A stretch of 5,245 bases of DNA from Nitrososphaerota archaeon (GTDB lineage: Archaea > Thermoproteota > Nitrososphaeria > Nitrososphaerales > Nitrosopumilaceae), in contig JADFJY010000077.1 of NCBI GenBank assembly GCA_022565935.1, positions 1 to 5,245 on the forward strand, written 5' to 3'. Made by a program: the position numbers and the translations under genes. The notes beneath the pieces are model-generated. The model had not been told where the DNA came from, did no database searches, and worked only from the letters and a program-made list of their open reading frames with translations. Of this stretch, positions 1 to 4,862 are shown piece by piece (position 1 is the first letter of the stretch; each line of letters starts with the position of its first letter).

Positions 1-356
1 CAAATGATTATGATAGAATAATTTGGATTCATGCTCAATATACTCCACGTGAAGAGGGAATAGAGTTAATTGCAAAATCTCTTGGAGTTGATAAAAGTAA
101 AATCTCTGTTCCAAAAGCAAGCACAGTAAATCAACTATTATCAACACAACAAATTCCAGAAGAATTAAGGAAAGAATTGCAAGGATCTAAAGGTAAATCA
201 TTGCTGATTTGCATGGCTGGAAATACATCACTGATGGCTACTAAAGTACTTGCAGCCAAAGGAATTGTAACTGAAAGTTTGAATGGTGGAATTACAGAAC
301 TACCTGAAGTAAAAAACAGTGATCCTTCTAAATTTATTAAAGTAGCTACAGATTAA
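1..356 (+). CDS. Rhodanese-like domain protein, C-terminal part (5' end outside window)
   Basis: An open frame enters from the left edge (first full codon at base 3) and ends at TAA 354-356, giving 117 visible residues. Visible residues 65-100 read as the second half of a rhodanese domain. A beta strand (SLLIC) leads into the active-site loop CMAGNTS, with Cys70 in the place of the persulfide-forming cysteine. A helix (LMATKVLAAKGI) and the strand-turn SLNGGITEL follow, the usual rhodanese ending. Rhodaneses carry sulfane sulfur on this cysteine and pass it to acceptors such as thiols or cyanide. The first 30 visible residues (IIWIHAQYTPREEGIELIAK) are not a clear rhodanese N-half with its usual D-V-R motif. 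They could be a diverged first half or the end of another domain, for instance an oxidoreductase. The next gene starts 5 bases downstream, so co-transcription is likely. The substrate is unknown. Confidence 0.72.
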   Translation, partial: NDYDRIIWIHAQYTPREEGIELIAKSLGVDKSKISVPKASTVNQLLSTQQIPEELRKELQGSKGKSLLICMAGNTSLMATKVLAAKGIVTESLNGGITELPEVKNSDPSKFIKVATD

Positions 357-361
357 TAATC

Positions 362-817
362 TTGAAATGTCTTTCAATATCTCAACCATTTGCAGATTTA
401 ATAATTTCAGGTAAAAAAACTATTGAGTTGAGAAAGTGGAATACAAATTTCCGTGGAGAATTTTTGATCCATGCCCCAATCAAAATAAGAAAAGAAGATT
501 GTAAGAGATTAAAAATAAAGAAAAAATTAGTTACAGGTGTAATTATTGGTAAAGCAGAACTTTATGAAGTAAAAAAATATAATTCAATTAAGGAAATAAA
601 AGCAGATCAAAAATTTCATTTAGCTTCAAAAAATTTTCATGATAAAACTTTTGGATTTATTTTAAAAAATGTAAAATCATTTAGAATTCCAATTTCATGT
701 AAGGGTCAGCTAGGGTTCTTTGAGATAGATTTACCTAAAACAAAAATCAAAAACAAGGAGATAGTGACAGATATCATTGATGAAGAATATCGTTACCAAT
801 GGATTGGACATCATTAG
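362..817 (+). CDS. ASCH domain protein (PUA-like fold, putative RNA-binding)
   Basis: This 151-residue protein is recognisable as an ASCH (ASC-1 homology) domain from end to end. Residues 5-12 read SISQPFAD, followed by the hallmark GKKTIELRKW (17-26) and then FRGEFLIHAP (30-39). A central strand region TGVIIGKAELYEV (58-70) and a C-terminal block with FGFILKNV (97-104) and GQLGFFEI (115-122) complete the beta-barrel. ASCH domains share the PUA-like fold and are thought to bind RNA or modified nucleotides; some bacterial members are amidohydrolases acting on acetylated cytidine. The function here is not determined. The start is TTG at 362: it gives the typical family beginning (MKCLSISQPF), and no ATG lies upstream in frame before the preceding gene's stop. 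With only 5 bases after that stop and no Shine-Dalgarno, it probably shares the rhodanese-like gene's mRNA. The last 25 residues are a variable tail. Confidence 0.88.
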   Translation: MKCLSISQPFADLIISGKKTIELRKWNTNFRGEFLIHAPIKIRKEDCKRLKIKKKLVTGVIIGKAELYEVKKYNSIKEIKADQKFHLASKNFHDKTFGFILKNVKSFRIPISCKGQLGFFEIDLPKTKIKNKEIVTDIIDEEYRYQWIGHH

Positions 818-850
818 TAAAACCTGGATTTTCGGAAAAAGTTTGACTAG

Positions 851-857
851 TATATAT
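851..857 (+). promoter_or_regulatory. TATA box ahead of the truncated tbp
   Basis: TATATAT at 851-857 is centred 29 bases before ATG 883, the spacing expected for an archaeal promoter giving a leaderless or nearly leaderless transcript. It follows the ASCH stop by 33 bases, so transcription probably restarts here. Because the tbp reading frame is broken, its main effect may now be to drive the small ORF downstream. Confidence 0.55.
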
Positions 858-882
858 GCTGGGTCATTTAAAGTTGCATGTT

Positions 883-981
883 ATGCCTCAAACAAAACCA
901 ATTGTTAGTGTTGAGAATGTTGTTGCATCTGCATCAGTTGACAAAAAACTTGATTTAATTGAAATTACAAAAAAATTGTAA
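883..981 (+). pseudogene. tbp: TATA-box-binding protein, truncated after 32 codons
   Basis: ATG 883 opens a frame of 32 codons ending at TAA 979-981. The product begins MPQTKPIVSVENVVASASVD and continues to ITKKL, which matches my recall of the N-terminus of thaumarchaeal TBP. It covers the first strand of the first TBP repeat. A full archaeal TBP has roughly 180-190 residues in two repeats. None of the rest is recognisable downstream: the expected E-x-x-P-E-Q-F-P-G-L block is absent in all three frames. The piece is therefore a truncated copy, and a full-length tbp must exist elsewhere in the genome because TBP is essential for archaeal transcription. Its TATA box and start codon look intact. 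The break lies at a run of seven A (969-975), where a one-base slip would join this frame to the following ORF. A working 32-residue peptide is unlikely, because DNA binding needs both repeats. Confidence 0.7.
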
Positions 982-1018
982 ATTGACTGAAGATATTTTT
1001 GAAAAAGAAAAGATCAAG

Positions 1019-1204
1019 ATGACTCCTGAAACAGGATTTGATTTAGTTGGATTAGATTATTTTGCAGATTCTGAAAATCAATTGTATTTAGTTGAACATT
1101 TTGAAATGTATCAAGATGCTTTAAATGCTAAAAAAGAGCGAAAAAATCAGGATGAATATTTTATTTTATATAAAGGAGCAGGGGGAGAATTTTTCTGCAG
1201 ATAA
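1019..1204 (+). CDS. Small hypothetical protein (61 residues), start uncertain
   Basis: I do not recognise this family with certainty. From ATG 1019 the product begins MTPETGFDLVGLDYFADSEN, has a hydrophobic core LYLVEHF, a helix rich in Ala and Lys (YQDALNAKKERKN), and ends in DEYFILYKGAGGEFFCR. The pattern of strand, helix and strand with many aromatic residues looks like a compact folded alpha/beta protein rather than noise. The frame is open further upstream, with TTG codons at 983 and 959; the earlier ones overlap the end of the tbp fragment. An AT-rich element (GATATTTTT, 992-1000) lies about 23 bases before ATG 1019 and could be a weak TATA box. Otherwise the gene would depend on the promoter at 851-857. 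The A-run at 969-975 could join it by a one-base shift to the tbp fragment, giving a product of 106 residues; I consider that less likely than two separate frames. Confidence 0.6.
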   Translation: MTPETGFDLVGLDYFADSENQLYLVEHFEMYQDALNAKKERKNQDEYFILYKGAGGEFFCR

Positions 1205-1274
1205 ATTTGAAAAATAGTTTAACTTAACTAAATTTCACAAACTCTCTTATCATCAAGTTAAAAATTCCAAAATT

Positions 1275-1862
1275 ATGGTAAATGAAACAAACGAATTGAT
1301 TGATAACTTGTACAAAAAGGAGAAAGCAATTCATTCTGATGAAAATTCTGAACAAATTATCCGCAAAAGTCCAAAGGCAAAATACAAGATTTTTGACGAG
1401 TCAGAATTTACTCGTGGAAGAGAGGTCTTAGGCGATCTAATTGTGCATGGAATGATATCTTCAGGTGGAACTGACATAGATTGGCTTATTGAACATAGAG
1501 GAGGTTTTGTCATCTTAGAATTCAAGGGATTTCATAATGATAAGATCAATATTCCAAAAGGCCAAATGATAGCATATGAAAAATTGCATGAAAAGTTAAA
1601 TCAATCAACAAAATGTTTTCTATACGTTGTAGGATGTGATGACATTGATTTTTCAAATCCAGATTCAACAATATGGATTTTTGAGATGAGGCAATGGAAA
1701 TCAGGTGCAATTCCAAAAAATACTAATGACATTTATGGTGAAGATTCAGGCAGACAAAACAAATTCATAGTTTATCGTGAATATATGGAAGAAATTAGTG
1801 TAGAGAAGCTTAGAGATATAGTTGATTCTCATTGGAAAGAATTTGAAAGAATTATGCAGTAA
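1275..1862 (+). CDS. Predicted PD-(D/E)XK nuclease-fold protein, 195 residues
   Basis: The protein shows the core signature of the restriction-endonuclease-like fold. It has GTDIDWLIEHRGG (65-77, candidate metal ligand Asp67 or Asp69), then strand FVILEFKGF (78-86) with the E-x-K pair Glu82 and Lys84, and then a helix with PKGQMIAYEKL (94-104), where Gln97 sits in the position conserved in many such nucleases. An upstream acidic residue, Glu50 in FTRGREVLGDL, could be the helix-1 glutamate. The family uses these residues to hold Mg2+ and cut DNA, but members serve in repair, restriction, recombination and tRNA processing, so the substrate cannot be named. No methylase, helicase or other defence gene is next to it. 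The start is ATG 1275, with no Shine-Dalgarno; an AT-rich stretch at 1217-1230 is the only promoter candidate and is a poor one. Its last 11 bases overlap the converging gene's end. Confidence 0.68.
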   Translation: MVNETNELIDNLYKKEKAIHSDENSEQIIRKSPKAKYKIFDESEFTRGREVLGDLIVHGMISSGGTDIDWLIEHRGGFVILEFKGFHNDKINIPKGQMIAYEKLHEKLNQSTKCFLYVVGCDDIDFSNPDSTIWIFEMRQWKSGAIPKNTNDIYGEDSGRQNKFIVYREYMEEISVEKLRDIVDSHWKEFERIMQ

Positions 1863-2538
1863 ATGAAAATGTGTTTGACTTTGTTTCTATACCGTTATCC
1901 ATATAGATTGTATATGTACCAGAACTTTCCCATCCTGGACCTCCAGCAATAGCTAATGTTGAATATTGTCCATTACTTTTTAGAGAAACTTGTTCTGCCC
2001 ATACAAGTTCATTATTTTTATTTTCAATTGAGAGATTTACAACTCCAGTAGTATCAGATACACCACTAATTGAAATTATGTCTTTTTTATCATAAGATGA
2101 TAAATCAGTTTGAATTGATAATGTATCTGAAATGGGATTAGTTGATATTACATCAGAACCACCATTAAATGAAGCAGCTACTGCAATAATTATTACCAAG
2201 GCAACTCCACCAATTCCTAACAGTAATTTTGAATTTTTTAAAGTAGAAGATGAGATTCGTTGTGGTGGAGGCTGTAATGTTTGAATTTTTTGAATTGTAG
2301 GTGTTTCTGGGATAACAACATCTGGAATTATTAATTTTTCCTCAACAGGTGTTGGGGTTTGAACTACTTCAGGTCTTCTTCCTAGATATTTTTCTGCTAA
2401 TTTTCTAACATAATTTCGTTCATAATTACTAATTACTTCATCGTTTTCACATGCTCGACAAATTTGCTTTAAAATTCTGTCATCTCCAAAGTCTTTGTCT
2501 AAAAGAGCCTTTACATCATCAAGCAATGAATCAGTCAT
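1852..2538 (-). CDS. Single-pass membrane protein with N-terminal helical domain and C-terminal beta-sandwich-like domain
   Basis: The 228-residue product has three parts. Residues 1-56 are a charged helical domain with Cys27 and Cys30 (ILKQICRACENDEVISNYER, 22-41) and a basic helix NYVRKLAEKYLGRRP. Residues 57-103 are a Pro/Thr/Gln-rich linker. Residues 104-124 are one hydrophobic membrane span (LLLGIGGVALVIIIAVAA core). The C-terminal part (about 138-228) alternates strands and turns: SIQTDLSSYDKKDIISISGV, then VVNLSIENKNNELVW, then GQYSTLAIAGGPGWESSGTY. That pattern resembles the Ig-like or Bap-like domains common in thaumarchaeal surface proteins. With no N-terminal signal peptide, the likely topology is N-terminus inside and beta domain outside. 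The start is ATG 2538, 26 bases from a TATA box. The 3' end overlaps the nuclease-like gene by 11 bases. The role is unknown; cell-surface sensing or adhesion is a guess from the architecture. Confidence 0.78.
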   Translation of the reverse strand: MTDSLLDDVKALLDKDFGDDRILKQICRACENDEVISNYERNYVRKLAEKYLGRRPEVVQTPTPVEEKLIIPDVVIPETPTIQKIQTLQPPPQRISSSTLKNSKLLLGIGGVALVIIIAVAASFNGGSDVISTNPISDTLSIQTDLSSYDKKDIISISGVSDTTGVVNLSIENKNNELVWAEQVSLKSNGQYSTLAIAGGPGWESSGTYTIYMDNGIETKSNTFSFTA

Positions 2539-2560
2539 GTGTGTTTTCTCTACTATTGAT

Positions 2561-2567
2561 TATTTAT
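2561..2567 (-). promoter_or_regulatory. TATA box of the membrane-protein gene
   Basis: Read on the minus strand the element is CATAAATAATC, with core ATAAATA at 2561-2567. It is centred 26 bases before ATG 2538 and fits a leaderless archaeal transcript. Confidence 0.5.
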
Positions 2568-2606
2568 GAATTCCTTGTTTAAGATTGCTATTGATTTCTT
2601 TTTGAG

Positions 2607-2640
2607 AAAAAACTGGTTTAATTCAATTTTTTTGAATTAA
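2607..2640 (-). terminator. Hairpin plus T-tract after the 58-residue gene
   Basis: Bases 2618-2626 (TTAATTCAA) and 2632-2640 (TTGAATTAA) form a perfect 9-bp stem with a 5-base loop, starting 10 bases after the stop of the minus-strand gene at 2651. Read on the minus strand it is followed within 5 bases by a run of six T (2607-2612). This looks like a terminator or a 3'-end stabilising hairpin. Archaea usually terminate at T-tracts alone, so the hairpin itself may have another role. Confidence 0.5.
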
Positions 2641-2650
2641 TCACCAAAAA

Positions 2651-2827
2651 CTATTTTGAATAGATTTTTTGGGCTTGTATAATGACTGTTCGAATGTAAT
2701 CCTTTGCAGTGAAATCAGATACTCCCATTTGTTTGGCTCTTTTATAGAGTTCAATTTCTTGAGGATTTATCAAATAGCACTTCAAAAGATAATTTAGTCT
2801 ATGAGATCTTTTTTCATCACTTTTCAT
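2651..2827 (-). CDS. Small helix-turn-helix-like protein, 58 residues
   Basis: I choose ATG 2827, giving a 58-residue basic, all-helical product that starts MKSDEKRSHRLNYLLKCYL. The second half, INPQEIELYKRAKQMGVSDF followed by TAKDYIRTVI, has the spacing of a helix-turn-helix: a helix, a G-V-S turn, then a recognition-like helix starting at T-A-K-D-Y. A small DNA-binding or nucleoid role is therefore possible, but this is inference from the pattern. The frame stays open upstream to 3010. That extension (61 residues, very hydrophobic) would run across the promoter and first codons of the divergent P-II gene, so I reject it. A TATA-like element at 2847-2855 sits about 24 bases before ATG 2827. 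The gene is divergent from the P-II gene, with a 125-base shared intergenic region, and it is followed by a hairpin with a T-tract. Confidence 0.62.
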   Translation of the reverse strand: MKSDEKRSHRLNYLLKCYLINPQEIELYKRAKQMGVSDFTAKDYIRTVIIQAQKIYSK

Positions 2828-2846
2828 AATTTTCCTTTTTTTCAGT

Positions 2847-2855
2847 ACTAAAAAG
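2847..2855 (-). promoter_or_regulatory. TATA-like box of the small HTH gene
   Basis: On the minus strand the sequence reads CCTTTTTAGTACTG, with core TTTTTAGTA at 2847-2855. It is centred about 24 bases before ATG 2827, slightly close for a typical archaeal promoter. The match is moderate. Confidence 0.35.
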
Positions 2856-2921
2856 GCCAAAGGATTATGAAATAACCAATTACACGTGAGTATCATAAAA
2901 CTGGAAAAAAAAGATATGATC

Positions 2922-2930
2922 TTTTTTAAA
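2922..2930 (+). promoter_or_regulatory. TATA box of the P-II gene
   Basis: TTTTTTAAA at 2922-2930 is centred 27 bases before ATG 2953, the expected distance for a leaderless thaumarchaeal transcript. No Shine-Dalgarno precedes the start codon; the bases before it are AT only. Confidence 0.5.
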
Positions 2931-2952
2931 CAGTAGTTAAAAATAAATAAAA

Positions 2953-3294
2953 ATGAAAAGAATTGAAGCAACCATTCAAACAGAGAGAGTATCATCAGTT
3001 TCTGAGGCAATCAAAGAACAGGTAGGAGGTTTCACCATAATGGATGGAGATGGACGTGGTTCTGGAAAAAGACACACCATTAGATCAGGTAGAGGAACAG
3101 GAACCGTTGAAGCTGAATACAACAAGGTATCAACTGTAACTACAATAGTAGAGGATGATAAAGTAGAATCAATAACAGCAATTATTGCAAATGCTGCATC
3201 TACTGGAAAAAGTGGGGATGGAATTATAGTCGTGACAGATGTTGATAGTATTATGAATATCGCATCTAAAAAGAGTGGCTCTGAAGCCCTCTAA
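2953..3294 (+). CDS. P-II family (GlnB/GlnK-like) signalling protein, divergent
   Basis: Length (113 residues) and layout match P-II. It starts MKRIEATIQTERVSSVSEAI, has a T-loop region at about 36-58, the B-loop ASTGKSGDGIIVV (82-94) and a C-terminal ending GSEAL. P-II trimers bind ATP/ADP and 2-oxoglutarate and control ammonium transporters, glutamine synthetase and other nitrogen or carbon targets. This copy departs from canonical P-II (E. coli numbering). The T-loop tyrosine 51 is missing: the stretch reads HTIRSGRGTGTVEAEYNKV and is one residue longer. By eye alignment, Arg38, Gln39, Lys90, Arg101 and Arg103 are replaced by Ser, Gly, Ile, Asn and Ala. Lys58 is kept. It therefore cannot be uridylylated at Tyr51 and may bind a different ligand or bind nucleotides weakly. 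No amtB or glnA is adjacent. A full-length canonical glnK may lie elsewhere. The start ATG is supported by the TATA box 27 bases upstream. Confidence 0.88.
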   Translation: MKRIEATIQTERVSSVSEAIKEQVGGFTIMDGDGRGSGKRHTIRSGRGTGTVEAEYNKVSTVTTIVEDDKVESITAIIANAASTGKSGDGIIVVTDVDSIMNIASKKSGSEAL

Positions 3295-3309
3295 TCATTT
3301 TCTTTTATC

Positions 3310-3317
3310 AAAAAAAA
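3310..3317 (-). terminator. T-tract of eight between the P-II gene and the hairpin cluster
   Basis: A run of eight A on the plus strand (3310-3317) is a U8 tract for any minus-strand transcript coming from the RAM-domain gene or from the hairpin cluster. U-tracts are the main archaeal termination signal. The P-II transcript, on the other strand, meets the T-rich stretch TCATTTTCTTTTATC right after its stop (3295-3309). Confidence 0.4.
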
Positions 3318-3346
3318 CCACATCATCATTTGATTTATAATAATTC

Positions 3347-3428
3347 TACTGAGAGGTGGTGAACTATCCTCTCAGTGCGGTATCCCTTTGGGGGACATGT
3401 TTTTTGAAGGGATGTATTGTATTACAAT
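3347..3428. ncRNA. Cluster of three hairpins, candidate structured RNA
   Basis: This stretch lies in the 164-base gap between the P-II stop and the RAM-domain gene. Hairpin 1 pairs 3348-3356 (ACTGAGAGG) with 3368-3376 (CCTCTCAGT), 9 bp with an 11-base loop. Hairpin 2 pairs 3382-3388 (ATCCCTT) with 3407-3413 (AAGGGAT). Hairpin 3 pairs 3416-3420 (ATTGT) with 3424-3428 (ACAAT). The segment is richer in G and C than its surroundings. The strand is unclear. Plus-strand RNA gains G-U pairs that extend hairpin 2 through GGGGG opposite UUUUU. The minus strand has a TATA-like element (3431-3441) about 25 bases before hairpin 2 and a run of eight T at 3310-3317 beyond hairpin 1, giving a transcript of about 100 bases. 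It could also be the P-II mRNA's 3' end. I do not recognise a known RNA family. Confidence 0.4.
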
Positions 3429-3430
3429 CT

Positions 3431-3441
3431 GAGTATAAAAG
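3431..3441 (-). promoter_or_regulatory. TATA-like element facing the hairpin cluster
   Basis: Read on the minus strand the bases are CTTTTATACTC. The element starts 17 bases downstream of the stop of the RAM-domain gene. A transcript starting about 25 bases further on would begin at the edge of hairpin 2 (near 3411). This is the main argument for a separate minus-strand RNA; it is a single short match in AT-rich DNA. Confidence 0.3.
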
Positions 3442-3458
3442 TGAAGGATTTTGAAGAA

Positions 3459-3698
<240 letters not shown>

Positions 3699-3721
3699 TT
3701 ATGATTCAGTTCCTATTTTCA

Positions 3722-3731
3722 TACATAAAAT
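3722..3731 (-). promoter_or_regulatory. TATA box of the RAM-domain gene
   Basis: On the minus strand the bases around 3722-3731 read ATTTTATGTA. The element is centred about 28 bases before the TTG start at 3698, which supports that start and a leaderless mRNA. Confidence 0.45.
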
Positions 3732-3838
3732 CTCATCTTGAAATATATAAGAATAGTCTAATTTACTTTAAAATTCAATATCAATTTTGATTAAATCATA
3801 AACAAATGTAAAGTAATATTCAACAATTTGAAAAATTT

Positions 3839-4801
3839 CTATGATAATGTATAGGCATTATTCATAACTTTTTCAAGTTCTTCAATATTTTTTGAAACAG
3901 TAATTTTTGAACGTAATTTAGAACCTCCTTGCATACCTTTTGTAAATCTGATTGCTTGACTCTTGATATTTCCAAATTTGATTTTGTAGTGATTTGTAAG
4001 ATGTAAATAATCAAAAAATGAATCTAGATGGTCTTTGAAAGAGTACTCATTGTAAGAGTTAGTTTTAAGATAATCGTTAATTTGTTCAAATAAAAATGGA
4101 TTTCCCATTGCACCTCGACCAATCATGACATAATCACATCCAGTCTCATCAATCATAGTTTTAGCATCTTCAGGGGTTGTAATGTCACCATTTCCAACAA
4201 TTGGAATACCAGATATTTCTTTGAGTTCTTTAATCATCTGCCAATCTGCGGTACCAGAATAACCTTGACTAACAGTTCGAGGATGAAAAGTAATCATTTG
4301 AATTCCTTCATCTTCTGCTATTTCAGCTATTTCCCTAAAGAGGAATTTACTAGCATTTGTTACACCAGAACGAATTTTCAGTGTAACAGGTTTTTTGACA
4401 GCGTTAACAAGTGTGCTGAATATTTGTTGGGTTAGATTAACTTCTTGTAAAAGTGCACCACCTGCCATTTGTTGAGTAATATGTGGTGCAGGACATCCCA
4501 TGTTATAGTCAATAATATCAAAATAAGGTTCTACAATTTTTGCAGCTTTTTCTAATGCAAAAAGATCAGAACCAAATAATTGAACTGAAAGAGGACGTTC
4601 TTGTTCAGAATATTGAATAAATTCTTGTATTGTTTTAGTATCTTCTTTGAGTTGTTTTTCTTTTGCAATAATACTATGAATGTTAGTAAATTCAGTAACA
4701 ACAAGACCAGCTCCCTTTTGTTTACATTGTAAACGTAGTGCAGGATCACTTACTCCTGCCATTGGAGCTAAAAATGCTCTACTGGAAAATTTTGGAAGCA
4801 T
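3839..4801 (-). CDS. dus: tRNA-dihydrouridine synthase (Dus family)
   Basis: This 320-residue flavoenzyme reduces specific uridines of tRNA to dihydrouridine using FMN and NAD(P)H. The N-terminal TIM barrel shows the FMN-binding start FLAPMAGVSD (10-19) and the catalytic-cysteine motif DYNMGCPAPHI (98-108, Cys103 as the general acid). It also has strand VTLKIRSG (139-146) with Lys142, HPRTVSQGYSG with His173, the phosphate-binding GNGDI (203-207) and GRGAMGNPFLF (228-238). A helical tRNA-recognition domain follows, about 245-320. Length is typical for Dus. The start ATG 4801 gives the family's usual short lead (MLPKFSSRAFLAP) and sits 25 bases from a strong TATA box. The modified position in tRNA cannot be deduced from sequence alone. 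All catalytic motifs are present, so the enzyme should be active. It is flanked by unrelated genes on the same strand with their own promoters, so it is probably transcribed alone. Confidence 0.95.
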   Translation of the reverse strand: MLPKFSSRAFLAPMAGVSDPALRLQCKQKGAGLVVTEFTNIHSIIAKEKQLKEDTKTIQEFIQYSEQERPLSVQLFGSDLFALEKAAKIVEPYFDIIDYNMGCPAPHITQQMAGGALLQEVNLTQQIFSTLVNAVKKPVTLKIRSGVTNASKFLFREIAEIAEDEGIQMITFHPRTVSQGYSGTADWQMIKELKEISGIPIVGNGDITTPEDAKTMIDETGCDYVMIGRGAMGNPFLFEQINDYLKTNSYNEYSFKDHLDSFFDYLHLTNHYKIKFGNIKSQAIRFTKGMQGGSKLRSKITVSKNIEELEKVMNNAYTLS

Positions 4802-4820
4802 GAGATAATTCTACAATTCG

Positions 4821-4830
4821 AATATATTTA
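4821..4830 (-). promoter_or_regulatory. TATA box of the dus gene
   Basis: AATATATTTA at 4821-4830 (minus: TAAATATATT) is centred 25 bases before ATG 4801. It is one of the clearest promoter elements in the window and fits a leaderless mRNA. Confidence 0.55.
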
Positions 4831-4862
4831 CTATATCAAAAATTTAGACAAAAAATGTTGTA

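Noticed and set aside
1331..1525. Minus-strand open frame of 64 codons
   Set aside because: It lies wholly inside the nuclease-like gene in antisense; no motif and no promoter.
2828..3010. Upstream extension of the minus-strand 58-residue gene with hydrophobic residues that look like membrane spans
   Set aside because: It crosses the TATA box and first codons of the P-II gene, comes from AT-rich non-coding DNA read in one frame, and ATG 2827 has its own promoter element.
3347..3400. Resemblance to a TPP riboswitch (CTGAGAG and CCCTTTGG pieces)
   Set aside because: The CTGAGAG lies in a perfect simple hairpin, the order and spacing of the conserved TPP pieces do not fit, and no thiamine gene follows.
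3356..3432. Possible C/D box RNA (GTGGTGA as box C, CTGA as box D)
   Set aside because: Box C has a mismatch to RUGAUGA, the boxes are too far apart for a typical archaeal C/D RNA, and no convincing inner D'/C' pair is seen.
3762..3818. Inverted repeat TTACTTT ... AAAGTAA between the RAM-domain and dus genes
   Set aside because: Seven bases separated by almost 40 in very AT-rich DNA are expected by chance; the rest of 3732-3838 shows no gene or other clear signal.
4552..4749. Minus-strand open frame of 65 codons, hydrophobic
   Set aside because: Out-of-frame shadow of the dus gene, whose motifs are continuous across this stretch.
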